This document shows, one piece after another, positions 44,774 through 53,352 of a stretch of 64,000 nucleotides of DNA. The notes beneath the pieces were generated by a model. The model made no database searches. It had not been told where the DNA came from and worked only from the letters and a program-made list of their open reading frames with translations. Position numbers and translations under genes: made by a program. The first letter of the stretch is position 1. The number at the start of each line of letters is the position of its first letter. Origin of the DNA: JBMZCV01 sp049613665 (GTDB lineage Bacteria; Bacteroidota; Bacteroidia; Chitinophagales; UBA2359); assembly GCA_049613665.1 (NCBI GenBank), contig JBMZCV010000001.1:47252-111251 (forward strand). Direction: 5' to 3'.

Positions 44774-45514
44774 ATGGAAAATAGCACCCCTACAACACTT
44801 ACAGAAGTCATCATATTGGCAGGCGGTTTAGGAACACGCTTACGCAGTGTAGTCAAAGATATACCTAAGCCAATGGCAGATATCAATGGTCGTCCTTTTC
44901 TCGAATACGTTTTCAATTATTTGCAGCCACAAGGCATCAAACGCATCATTTTGGCTGTTGGTTATCGTTATGAACTCATCGAACAATATTTTGGCACAGA
45001 TTACAAAGGCATGAAAATTGTTTATGCAGTCGAAAACTCGCCATTAGGCACAGGTGGAGCAATTCGGTTGGCTTTGCGTGAGGCAACAACCAAAAATGTT
45101 GGTGTTTTGAATGGAGATACGCTTTTCACAGCCAATTTGCAGCAATTATATGCTTTTCATCTCAAAAAAAATGCACACCTCAGCCTTGCCGTTTGCGAAA
45201 TGCACCACTTTGATAGATATGGCACCATAGAGTTTGAGGAACATTACATAAGAGCCTTTCGAGAAAAAAAAGCGGTAGAAAAAGGATATATCAATGCAGG
45301 CGTTTATGTGATAAATCAAAATCTTTTGGAGCAAGAATATTTGGGAGAAAAATTTTCGTTTGAAAAAGAAATTTTAGAAAAGTACTATCAAACCAATCCC
45401 GAAAAAATGCTGGCTTATCTTGTTTCTCCATCGCCTTATTTTATAGACATCGGCATTCCGACAGACTACGAAAAAGCACAAACCGAGTTGCCTGCTTTAA
45501 GTTTTCTTTACTAA
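44774..45514 (+). CDS. Sugar-1-phosphate nucleotidyltransferase (HddC/RmlA-like)
   Basis: 246 residues from the ATG at 44774 (MENSTPTTLTEVIILAGGLG). Nucleotide-binding signature LAGGLGTRLRSVVKDIPKPM, then metal-ligand aspartate in GVLNGDTLF and PLGTGGAIRLA. Closest in style to D-glycero-D-manno-heptose 1-phosphate guanylyltransferases, which make GDP-heptose for surface glycans; RmlA-type activity cannot be excluded. Cytoplasmic. Followed after 58 bp by a dehydrogenase gene on the same strand, possibly one operon. Confidence 0.88.
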   Translation: MENSTPTTLTEVIILAGGLGTRLRSVVKDIPKPMADINGRPFLEYVFNYLQPQGIKRIILAVGYRYELIEQYFGTDYKGMKIVYAVENSPLGTGGAIRLALREATTKNVGVLNGDTLFTANLQQLYAFHLKKNAHLSLAVCEMHHFDRYGTIEFEEHYIRAFREKKAVEKGYINAGVYVINQNLLEQEYLGEKFSFEKEILEKYYQTNPEKMLAYLVSPSPYFIDIGIPTDYEKAQTELPALSFLY

Positions 45515-45572
45515 TTAAAATTTGATACTACACACAATACCTAAACGGTCACTAAACCACAAAAGACATAAC

Positions 45573-46265
45573 ATGAATATTATTATCACAGGAGCGAGTT
45601 CGGGCATTGGCTATGCCTTAGTGCAACAATTGTCGCAAAACGAAAACCACAAAATCATTGCTATTGCTAGAAATGAAAATAAGCTAAAAGCTTTGAAAGC
45701 AGCTTGCCAATTTCCTCAAAATATTCATTATATTTCTTTCGATTTGTCGCTAGAAAGCTTTGAAACATTAGATGTTGAAATAAAAAAGCACTTTTCGAGT
45801 GTAGATATTTTAGTCAATAATGCAGCAACAATTTTGCACAAAAATTTTATTGATTCTACCGATTCAGACTACGAAAAAGTCTATCGTCTAAATGTATTAG
45901 CTCCCATAAAACTCACTCGTTTAGTTTATCCTTTGTGCAACAAAAAAGCACATATCGTCAATATTGGCAGTATGGGTGGTGTACAAGGAAGCGTCAAATT
46001 TGCAGGCTTATCGCTATATTCTTCTAGCAAAGGAGCAATAGCCACTCTCACAGAATGTTTGGCCGTAGAATTTGAAAAAGACGAAATTGCAGTCAATTGT
46101 TTGTGCTTTGGAGCAGTAGCTACCGAAGGTTTGAAAAAAGCATTTCCAGACTATGAAGCTCCTATTTCGGCAGATGAAATGGCAACTTTTGCAGCAGATT
46201 TTGTATGCAATGGCCATCGTTTTTTCAACGGAAAAGTATTGCCTGTGGCTACTAGCACTCCTTAA
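45573..46265 (+). CDS. Short-chain dehydrogenase/reductase
   Basis: 230 residues from the ATG at 45573. Rossmann TGASSGIG at residues 6-13, NNAAT (NNAG-like) near 85, catalytic Ser in NIGSMGG near 133 and YSSSKGA (YxxxK) near 150. Oxidises or reduces an alcohol/carbonyl with NAD(P); substrate unknown. The neighbouring sugar nucleotidyltransferase hints at carbohydrate metabolism, but the link is only positional. Confidence 0.93.
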   Translation: MNIIITGASSGIGYALVQQLSQNENHKIIAIARNENKLKALKAACQFPQNIHYISFDLSLESFETLDVEIKKHFSSVDILVNNAATILHKNFIDSTDSDYEKVYRLNVLAPIKLTRLVYPLCNKKAHIVNIGSMGGVQGSVKFAGLSLYSSSKGAIATLTECLAVEFEKDEIAVNCLCFGAVATEGLKKAFPDYEAPISADEMATFAADFVCNGHRFFNGKVLPVATSTP

Positions 46266-46314
46266 AAACTGCTTTTTAGCCAATAGCTTTTTAGACTAAA
46301 ATTTAAATATGAAA

Positions 46315-46361
46315 AAGGCGATTTGCGAAAGAATTTATTTTTTCTTTCACAAATCGCCTTA
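46315..46361. terminator. Bidirectional terminator between convergent genes
   Basis: AAGGCGATTTGCGAAAGAA and TTCTTTCACAAATCGCCTT form a long stem (one bulge/mismatch) between the stops at 46265 and 46384. Confidence 0.88.
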
Positions 46362-46383
46362 TTATATAAGTAGTTGTTGGCAC

Positions 46384-48600
46384 TTATTTTTTATAAAAAA
46401 GCTCTAAAATCTCTTCAATCGAACTTTCTATTCTATTATTATTTAAATAACCAGCCACAAAAGCATCATCAATATTCAATTTTACTAGCTCTTGACGGTA
46501 TTTTTCGGCTGCCTCATAGCTTTCAAAATGACCTGTGACATATCTTGTCAAACCATTTGGCGTTTTTTCTGTATTGATATTACCCGTAATTTTTTTGAAA
46601 AAATGCGAACTCTGAGTCAATGGCTTGTCAAATGCACCTATCTGCAACTTAAAAGTAAGGTCGCTTTTAGTGTCGTTTTCATACGTTTCACTCAAATTGC
46701 CAAACGCAACAGGCGGATGTTCATATGTTCTGAAAGTATCGGTTGGACGATTGATAATACTTTCGGCCAACATATCGGCTCGGCTTCTTTCGTTGGCAGT
46801 GCCTTCTAATACTGCGTGCAAAATTTTTGAATCGCCCTCATCTATTGTGCTTATACTTTTGTCATCTTCTACTACCCCTGATTGCCCATCAATTTTTGAG
46901 AGCTTATAAATACGTTCTGGCTCTAATTTAAAATAAAAATTGCCATCTTGCTTTGTATAAAATTCTTGCACTTGGTGCGTACTCATATCTTCTAGCTGCA
47001 CCAACGCATTGGAAATGGCTTCTTTACTTATTTTATCCAATACAATGCCTATCAAAACCAATTTCAAATCTTTGCGAAACATATCAGAACGCAGTTTCAT
47101 ATCCTCTTTTGATGGCCTAACAGACGAATTAGGCAAAGTGGCCGTTTTCACTTCTGGCTCAGGACTAGTAGCAGGAACAGGAGTAGGAGTAGTAGCAGGA
47201 GCAGCTTTTTTCGAAGGAGTAGGTATAAAATTTACTGCCGAAGCTGTTGCAGGAGCTTTTACATTCATCGAAGTTTGTTTTATATCGAGCGTAGCACTTC
47301 CGTTTTTTATTGCCAATGCTTGTGGTACTGCCAACAATTCTCTTGCTTTTTCGCTCGTCACACTTACAGTATAAATATCGTCATCGCCATGTCCTCCTTT
47401 TCTATTAGAAGAAAAATAGCCTCTCGTTTTGTCTTTATTAAAACTCAATGAAAAGTCATCTTGCGAGCTATTTATGGGTACACCAACATTTTCAACTTTC
47501 CAGCTACCATTCTCCATTTTTTTTGCCGAGAAAATATCCAAACCACCTAAACCACCACGGCCATTAGAAGCAAAATAGAGCGTTCCATCGTCATGAACAG
47601 TTGGAAATATCTCATCACCTTCTGTATTTATTTCATTGCTCATTTTTTTGGGCGTACTCCATTTTTCATTCTCATAAACAGTCACATACAAGTCTTTGTT
47701 TGAAGCACCAGGACGCTCAGATGTAAAGTACAACGTTTTTCCGTCAGGAGCTAAAGCAGGGTGAGCTACCGAATACAAATCATTGCAAAAAGGAAGTTCA
47801 GTCGTATTTTCCCACTTATTGTTTTGCCAAGTGGCTTGATAAATTTTGAGATGCGACTCGCCCGTTTTTTTTGCTTTTTTTCGCTTCGTATTTCTCGTAA
47901 AATACATTACGTTGCTATACTGATTAAATGTAGCAGGGCCTTCATGTGCTGCAAAGCTACTTTTTCCTTCCAATGGTTCAGGAGTTGTCCATCGTCCATT
48001 TTTTTCTTTCGTAAAAAACATATCCATAAACGACCTATCAGATGAAGCAGATTGCTTGTCGAATTGCCCTTGTGGCCGCTCAGAAGCAAACACAATTCCA
48101 CCATTATACAACACAGGCGAAATATCGCTAACCTTAGAGTTAATAGTCATTTTCTCAATCCTATAGTCAGATTCATCTATTTTATACTGCTCAATATTGC
48201 GGCAGGCATCAATAAAATGTTGCGTTCTAGAGTCTTTTGGAGTTGTTTTTTCATAGCTTTCAAAAGCCATTAAAGCATCGTCATACTTTTCATTTTTCAT
48301 CAAAGCATGACCATATTCTAACTTCAAATAATGTTTTGTTGGATTGTAACGAACAGCTTTTCCATAAGCATAAGCAGCTTTCGGTATATTATTTGTTTTG
48401 GCATAACAATCAGCCATTTTTTCGTAAGCTTCCGCATTTTTCACATCTTTTTTCAAGATGCCTCTATACAACTCTATGGCTCTATTAAAGTTAAATTGCT
48501 CATAAGCTTCATTTGCTCGTTTGAGCGACTGTGCCGAAACACTGCCACTTATACCGAGCGATATAAGAAAAAAAAGTGATGTCGCAATTAAATTCTTCAT
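46384..48600 (-). CDS. TPR / PD40 beta-propeller / SPOR-domain exported protein
   Basis: 738 residues from the ATG at 48600 (MKNLIATSLFFLISLGISGS; signal peptide to about 23). TPR repeats (24-140), PD40 propeller (about 155-425: SERPGASNKDLYVTV, YFASNGRGGLGGLDIFSA, YFSSNRKGGHGDDDIYTV), a Pro/Ala/Thr-rich linker (about 465-500), a carboxypeptidase-regulatory-like fold (VLIGIVLDKISKEAISNALV) and a C-terminal SPOR-like domain (FKLQIGAFDKPLTQ, then VTGHFESYEAAEKYRQELVK). It parallels the protein encoded at 32894 but replaces the OmpA module with SPOR, which binds denuded septal glycan. Likely periplasmic or outer-membrane associated. Single gene. Confidence 0.9.
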   Translation of the reverse strand: MKNLIATSLFFLISLGISGSVSAQSLKRANEAYEQFNFNRAIELYRGILKKDVKNAEAYEKMADCYAKTNNIPKAAYAYGKAVRYNPTKHYLKLEYGHALMKNEKYDDALMAFESYEKTTPKDSRTQHFIDACRNIEQYKIDESDYRIEKMTINSKVSDISPVLYNGGIVFASERPQGQFDKQSASSDRSFMDMFFTKEKNGRWTTPEPLEGKSSFAAHEGPATFNQYSNVMYFTRNTKRKKAKKTGESHLKIYQATWQNNKWENTTELPFCNDLYSVAHPALAPDGKTLYFTSERPGASNKDLYVTVYENEKWSTPKKMSNEINTEGDEIFPTVHDDGTLYFASNGRGGLGGLDIFSAKKMENGSWKVENVGVPINSSQDDFSLSFNKDKTRGYFSSNRKGGHGDDDIYTVSVTSEKARELLAVPQALAIKNGSATLDIKQTSMNVKAPATASAVNFIPTPSKKAAPATTPTPVPATSPEPEVKTATLPNSSVRPSKEDMKLRSDMFRKDLKLVLIGIVLDKISKEAISNALVQLEDMSTHQVQEFYTKQDGNFYFKLEPERIYKLSKIDGQSGVVEDDKSISTIDEGDSKILHAVLEGTANERSRADMLAESIINRPTDTFRTYEHPPVAFGNLSETYENDTKSDLTFKLQIGAFDKPLTQSSHFFKKITGNINTEKTPNGLTRYVTGHFESYEAAEKYRQELVKLNIDDAFVAGYLNNNRIESSIEEILELFYKK

Positions 48601-49420
48601 AGTGATACCAATATAGTTAATAAAATTTGTTATCTTTAATAAGCCAAAAATCAAGCCATTAAGTATAATAAACAGTCATTTAAATGTCATTATTTTAATG
48701 TAAAATAAAAAAAACATGCTCTTTCTTAATACTTAGTACTCATCTATTATTAACGAATTTGTTATATTTTTATTTGCAAAAAAGCACTATTATATGCACT
48801 TGTTTTATTAAATTATTGTAATAAAAGCCTATTTTTCGTATCATATTATTTATCTTAAAAATGTAATGTTTTTTTACTGTTCAAAAATATTTGACTTAAT
48901 AGCAGTAAACTTCTTGAAATCTTGATTAAAGATAGTCAAGTGTATATCTAACATATCATTTTTTTCATATAAATAAAGACACTTTGCTTCTTAATGCTCA
49001 AAAAACAGCTCTTTTGCAAAATAATTTCTCACAACTACTGTTGATTATTCGCAAAATTTTCATCTAAAAAAATAGCAACTATTTGAAGGTATAGGCTTTT
49101 GAGATAAAAAATAAAGAAAAGAAATGACATATCTTTAGGATATGTCATTTCTAAAAATAAAACAGTTTTAATGTTTTGCAGATAAACTTTATTTAGTCAA
49201 ACAAGAAAAATAAAATGCCTTTTTCTGGAAGCTAACAGACTGATTTTCAATGTGTTAGCAACTCAAATAGGTTATATTAATTAGTGTTTGACACTTAAGT
49301 AGTCGAACAGATTTATTCTACAAATTGTGAAAACTAACACGCTGAATATCAATGCGTTAGCAACGAATCGTCCTTTATTAAATAGTGCTTGGCACTTAAA
49401 ATTTTGTAAATAAAAATGGC
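48601..49420. other. Gene-free interval of about 820 bp with repeats
   Basis: First 500 bp AT-rich without recognised features. Then a perfect 13-bp hairpin at 49121-49152 (GAAATGACATATC / GATATGTCATTTC), a partial 104-bp-family copy at 49213-49299 (GCTAACAGACTGA / TCAATGTGTTAGC) and a full copy at 49294-49399, arranged back to back and sharing the ACTTAAGT junction. Confidence 0.7.
49294..49399. repeat. Full 104-bp-family element, near-identical to the one at 57132
   Basis: TTAAGTAGTCGAACAGATTT to AGTGCTTGGCACTTAA. Aligned by eye with 57132-57236 it differs at only two positions over 105 bp. It ends about 20 bp past the stop of the permease gene at 49421. Confidence 0.93.
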
Positions 49421-50743
49421 TTATTGCTTTAGACGTGGATCAAGTGCATCGGTTAAACCCTCACCAATAAGATTGAAAATAGTAACGGTAATAAAAATAG
49501 CAAATCCTGGAAAAATAGCCAACCACCAAGCCGAAAATCGGTTGCGTGCAAGATTGAGCAAAGAACCCCAAGTCACATCTTCTGCCACATCTACACCTAT
49601 GCCTAAGAATGATAGGAATGCTTCTGTCAAAATGGCAGACGCTACGCCAAACGCAATCGCTATCAATACAGGCGTAAGTGCGTTTGGTATGGCATGACGA
49701 AAAATAATACGAGCTTCACTAAAGCCCATTGCTTGAGCAGCTTCGATATATTCAAGGCTACGAACTCGCAACAACTCGGCACGAATGAAACGAGCAATGC
49801 CTGTCCAGCCTACCAAACCAATGATTATCATTACATTTATGATAGATGGTTTTGTGATAGCCACAATAGATAAAATCAATAGCAATGTCGGAATAGAGTT
49901 TAATACTTCTATGAAACGCATAATCAGAATATCGACTGCTATGGTTACTTTTCGGCTCAAAAGTGGTATTTTTTTCAAGACAGAAGCTAAAACATTGGCC
50001 AAAAGCATAATAAACAAAAAGATACCTACACTTTTTAGCAATTCCCACAACATTCCTCCTTCTTTTGAGGCAACTCCTATGGCGTATGCCCTTGTAATAA
50101 AGCCATAGAAAATAGCAAATATAATGGAAATGCTATTGAGAATGAGCCGAATAATAGAGACTTTCAAGCGGTTGTCGCCAAAATAACCCGCCAATGAGCC
50201 AATAAAAATTCCGATAAATGAAGCTATTGCCATTGCAATCACACCTACCGAAACAGCTATTCTAGCACCATGAATCATGCCTGCCGTTACGTCTCGACCA
50301 AGTTCATCTGTTCCCATAAAGTGTCGCCATCGAAACGACTTTATGTTGCGTTGCTCATCAAAAGGGCCTACATATTGGCGGTTATACTTATCCATTGTTG
50401 TGGGCGAATAAGGTATAAGCGGAAAAATAGCAAACTGATAATCATGTTCGCTCCATTGTTTAATGACAAACTCTTTTTCCCAATTTGTGATGCCCAAATC
50501 TACGGCATATTGTTTAAAAATAGGAAATGAAACTTGACTATCTATTTTACAAACAATGGGTTTTTCGTTGGCCAAAAAATCTGCTGTTAAAGCAATAAAT
50601 AGTATGACAAAAAAGACTCGTAGTGACCAAACTGCTAAACGATTTTTCTTAAACTGTCGATTTACATTTGCCCAATAGCTCTGGTCTTTATTATTTTTGA
50701 TGATTTTTTCTATGGCATCGTCTTTCTTTTTGTTGAAAAACAT
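49421..50743 (-). CDS. Oligopeptide/dipeptide ABC transporter permease, DppC/OppC type
   Basis: 440 residues. N-terminal cytoplasmic helix, TM1 (SLRVFFVILFIALTADFLAN), a periplasmic loop of about 90 residues longer than in Escherichia coli, then the five-helix permease core with the ABC-coupling EAA loop (EYIEAAQAMGFSEARIIFRH). The motif RHFMGTDELGRDVTAGMIHG is typical of DppC/OppC. Inner-membrane half of a peptide importer; its partner permease (50997) and binding protein (53353) lie upstream on the same strand. The ATPase genes are not in the window. Confidence 0.94.
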   Translation of the reverse strand: MFFNKKKDDAIEKIIKNNKDQSYWANVNRQFKKNRLAVWSLRVFFVILFIALTADFLANEKPIVCKIDSQVSFPIFKQYAVDLGITNWEKEFVIKQWSEHDYQFAIFPLIPYSPTTMDKYNRQYVGPFDEQRNIKSFRWRHFMGTDELGRDVTAGMIHGARIAVSVGVIAMAIASFIGIFIGSLAGYFGDNRLKVSIIRLILNSISIIFAIFYGFITRAYAIGVASKEGGMLWELLKSVGIFLFIMLLANVLASVLKKIPLLSRKVTIAVDILIMRFIEVLNSIPTLLLILSIVAITKPSIINVMIIIGLVGWTGIARFIRAELLRVRSLEYIEAAQAMGFSEARIIFRHAIPNALTPVLIAIAFGVASAILTEAFLSFLGIGVDVAEDVTWGSLLNLARNRFSAWWLAIFPGFAIFITVTIFNLIGEGLTDALDPRLKQ

Positions 50744-50784
50744 AATCTTATATTTTTTTAGTGGCGTTTTTTGAAAATAAATTA

Positions 50785-50885
50785 TTAAGTACCAAGCACT
50801 AATTAATATAGCCTTTTTGATGTGCTAACTCATTGACAAGCAGTATGTTAGCTTCTACGAAAAAGGGCAATTTATTTTTAATGTT
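50785..50885. repeat. 104-bp-family element between the two permease genes
   Basis: TTAAGTACCAAGCACTAATT at the left, hairpin GCTAACTCATTGA / GCAGTATGTTAGC, then CGAAAAAGGGCAATTT. A variant with a different right end. Confidence 0.7.
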
Positions 50886-50996
50886 TGACTCAACCTTGAT
50901 TTTTTTTGATAACAAGTCATTAATTAAAACTTGTCACTATTGTTTTTATACAAAAAAATGTATAAATTTTTCAAGGTTTGGAAATAGAAATTCTAC

Positions 50997-52427
50997 TTAT
51001 TTGAATGTAACACGAGGGTCTGCAACTGCATATAACATATCAGCAACTAAGTTTCCTACCATCGTCAAAATGGCTGCAAACATAAGAATAGTATAAACCA
51101 CAGGCCAGTCTCTCGCAATGATGGAAGAATAAGCCAAACCGCCCATTCCAGGAATGCTAAAAATCACTTCGATGACCACAGAACCAGCGATAGCGGCAGG
51201 AAAAATGTAGGCAAACATCGTGATGATAGGAAATAGTGAATTGCGAAAAGCGTGTTTCCAAATAACTTTTTTCTCTTCTAAGCCTTTTGCTCTTGCTGTT
51301 CTGATATAATCTTGCTTCACAACATTGAGCATACCGCCACGCATTTGGCGAGCAATAAAAGCTAAAGAACCATAAGTCACACAAATAATAGGTAAGATTA
51401 AATGATAGCCAATATCCCAAAAACGAGCCATAAAAGGAGCAGTTTTTGGTAAGTCGGTTACGCCACCAGCAGGAAATAAATGTAAGGCACTGCCATATTC
51501 AGGGCTAGTAAAAAACACAATTAGCATAGTACCAATCCAGAAGCTAGGCAATGAATATAAAATAAACAAAACAGTTGTAACCACTCTGTCATAAGTTGAG
51601 TCTTTGCGTATTGCTGTTGAAACACCAATAGGAATAGACATGATATAAGCCAACAAAATAGAAATAAAATTGATGATAAGTGTCCATCGCAATGCGTCCC
51701 ACATTTTATTGGAAACAGGTCGGTCGTCGAGATATGAAAAGCCAAAATCGCCCTTAAAAAAATTGCTTATCCAACGGTGATACTGATTTTCGAAACCAAA
51801 CCATTTGATACTTGGCACATAGTTTTGCGAAGGCGTTGCTTGGCTCACAATAGATTGATAAGCAGTTGCTAGTGTTGTCGCTTCTTTGCTAACAAAAATT
51901 TGCACACTACTATCACTTTTTGCGGCAGTCGAAACTTCGCTTAGTAGCCGTTCTACTGTTCCTGTTTCTGATGTGATATAAAGGTCTTTTATATTGGTAC
52001 GAATGGTGCGTCTGGCCGAATAGTTGGCACTATCGGCTGGCACTTCATACAATTTTTTTTCTAGCTTTTTTAAAGCCAAAAAATAGGCAGAAATCTGTGG
52101 CCAGTTGCCATATTTAGAAATAAAAGTACTCAAATTTTCTCGTTCCGAGTGTTTCACCACCTTGTGCAAAGTATCGGGCATGCTTGCTGATGAGAGCGAA
52201 AAATAAAAACTAGGCAAGTGCATTCCCAATCTTTCTGCCATTTCTTGATAAGCTCTTTCGGTAGCCATCATATCGGCCATTTGTCCGCTATCTTGTCCGC
52301 CACCGCCTTTCGTGATGAGTTCTACGGGGTCGCCAGGTGCTAGTTTGCTCAATCCAAAGGCTACCAACGAAATAATAAACAAGGTAGGAATAAAGATGAG
52401 CAGGCGTTTTATAATATATTCAAACAT
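50997..52427 (-). CDS. Oligopeptide/dipeptide ABC transporter permease, DppB/OppB type, with large periplasmic insert
   Basis: 476 residues against about 310-340 usual. TM1 (IIKRLLIFIPTLFIISLVAF with GLSKLAPGDP) is followed by an insert of about 160 residues (roughly 40-200) that is helical and polar, then FFKGDFGFSYLDDRPV and the normal permease core with EAA loop DYIRTARAKGLEEKKVIWKH. The insert would face the periplasm and perhaps contact the binding protein. Pairs with the DppC-type protein encoded 253 bp downstream. Confidence 0.94.
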   Translation of the reverse strand: MFEYIIKRLLIFIPTLFIISLVAFGLSKLAPGDPVELITKGGGGQDSGQMADMMATERAYQEMAERLGMHLPSFYFSLSSASMPDTLHKVVKHSERENLSTFISKYGNWPQISAYFLALKKLEKKLYEVPADSANYSARRTIRTNIKDLYITSETGTVERLLSEVSTAAKSDSSVQIFVSKEATTLATAYQSIVSQATPSQNYVPSIKWFGFENQYHRWISNFFKGDFGFSYLDDRPVSNKMWDALRWTLIINFISILLAYIMSIPIGVSTAIRKDSTYDRVVTTVLFILYSLPSFWIGTMLIVFFTSPEYGSALHLFPAGGVTDLPKTAPFMARFWDIGYHLILPIICVTYGSLAFIARQMRGGMLNVVKQDYIRTARAKGLEEKKVIWKHAFRNSLFPIITMFAYIFPAAIAGSVVIEVIFSIPGMGGLAYSSIIARDWPVVYTILMFAAILTMVGNLVADMLYAVADPRVTFK

Positions 52428-52816
52428 AAAGTTTTGCGTTTTTTACTTTCGTTTTTGTTCAAAGTTGAAAAATAAAAAATCTAGCTAAATTTTTTAGGTG
52501 GAAGGCACTTTAAATGCCAAGCACTAATTAATATGGCTCATTTAGGTTACTAAAACATTGAAAATCAAAGTATTAGCTTTCGCAAATGAGCATTTTATTT
52601 TTCTTGTTTGATTAAATATTAATTTGTTTGTCTAAAAAGTATTTTTACTGTTGCTTTGTGTTATCACTAGCAACTAAAAATGATTTGTTTTTAGCTTATT
52701 TTATTGTACTGTAATTTAAGTTTTTCAGGGTTTAAAAAAATCATTGCTCCTTTGTTCAGACATGATAGCTTAAAAAAAACCTGTTACGTCTAAGATGTTT
52801 TTTTTAATGAAAAGAA

Positions 52817-52896
52817 AGGAATGACATATTTTCTAGCCAAAACTGACAAATATAAAAAATATGAGCTATCGTAGTTTTAAAAATATGTCATTTCTC
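52817..52896. repeat. GAAATGACATAT hairpin element, uninterrupted copy
   Basis: GGAATGACATATTTTCTAGC at the left and AAAAATATGTCATTTCT at the right pair as a long stem. It serves as reference for the interrupted copy at 52998-53177; others lie near 44520-44602 and 57518-57600. Confidence 0.8.
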
Positions 52897-52997
52897 AAAC
52901 CTTCAAAATTTAAATATACTTAGTTTACAGTATCTTTAGTACACTGTAATTTAAATCTTCTAAGCTCATTCAAAAGTTTTTTTTCAATAACAAGAAA

Positions 52998-53177
52998 GAA
53001 ATGACATATTTTTCTAGCCAAAAGAGTCAAATATAAAAAAGAATGGACACTTAAGTGCCAAGCACTATTTAATAAACGGTCGATTTGAGCTAACGTATTG
53101 ATATTCAGTGTGTTAGTTTTCACAATTTGTTGAATAAATCTGTCCGACTACTTATTGTTTTAGAAATATGTCATTTC
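52998..53177. repeat. GAAATGACATAT hairpin element interrupted by a 104-bp element
   Basis: Left arm GAAATGACATATTTTTCTAG and right arm TTTAGAAATATGTCATTTC are separated by a complete 104-bp-family element (53051-53154, TTAAGTGCCAAGCACT to CCGACTACTTA). Without the insert the remaining sequence matches 52817-52896 in length and order. Confidence 0.88.
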
Positions 53178-53352
53178 TAATACTCTCAAAATGTAGAATT
53201 ACTTAAATTACAGTATATTTAGAAGCTATTTAATAAAGCAGTCGTTTAGTAGCTAACGCATTGACAATCAAGGTGTTATCTTGTTTTGAAATACCCAAAA
53301 ACTTCTGAATGACTACTTAAATAGCTTCTTATACATATATTTTAACTCAAAA

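Larger units (their letters stand above)
52428..53352. other. 925-bp repeat-filled gap inside the peptide transporter cluster
   Basis: Holds a 104-bp-family variant at about 52508-52610, a GGTGTTATC-family remnant near 52655, two neighbouring copies of a larger element bounded by TACTGTAATTTAAGT-like ends (about 52708-52937 and 52928-53220), each with a GAAATGACATAT hairpin, a full 104-bp element nested in the second at 53051-53154, and a further variant at 53221-53331. Confidence 0.75.
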
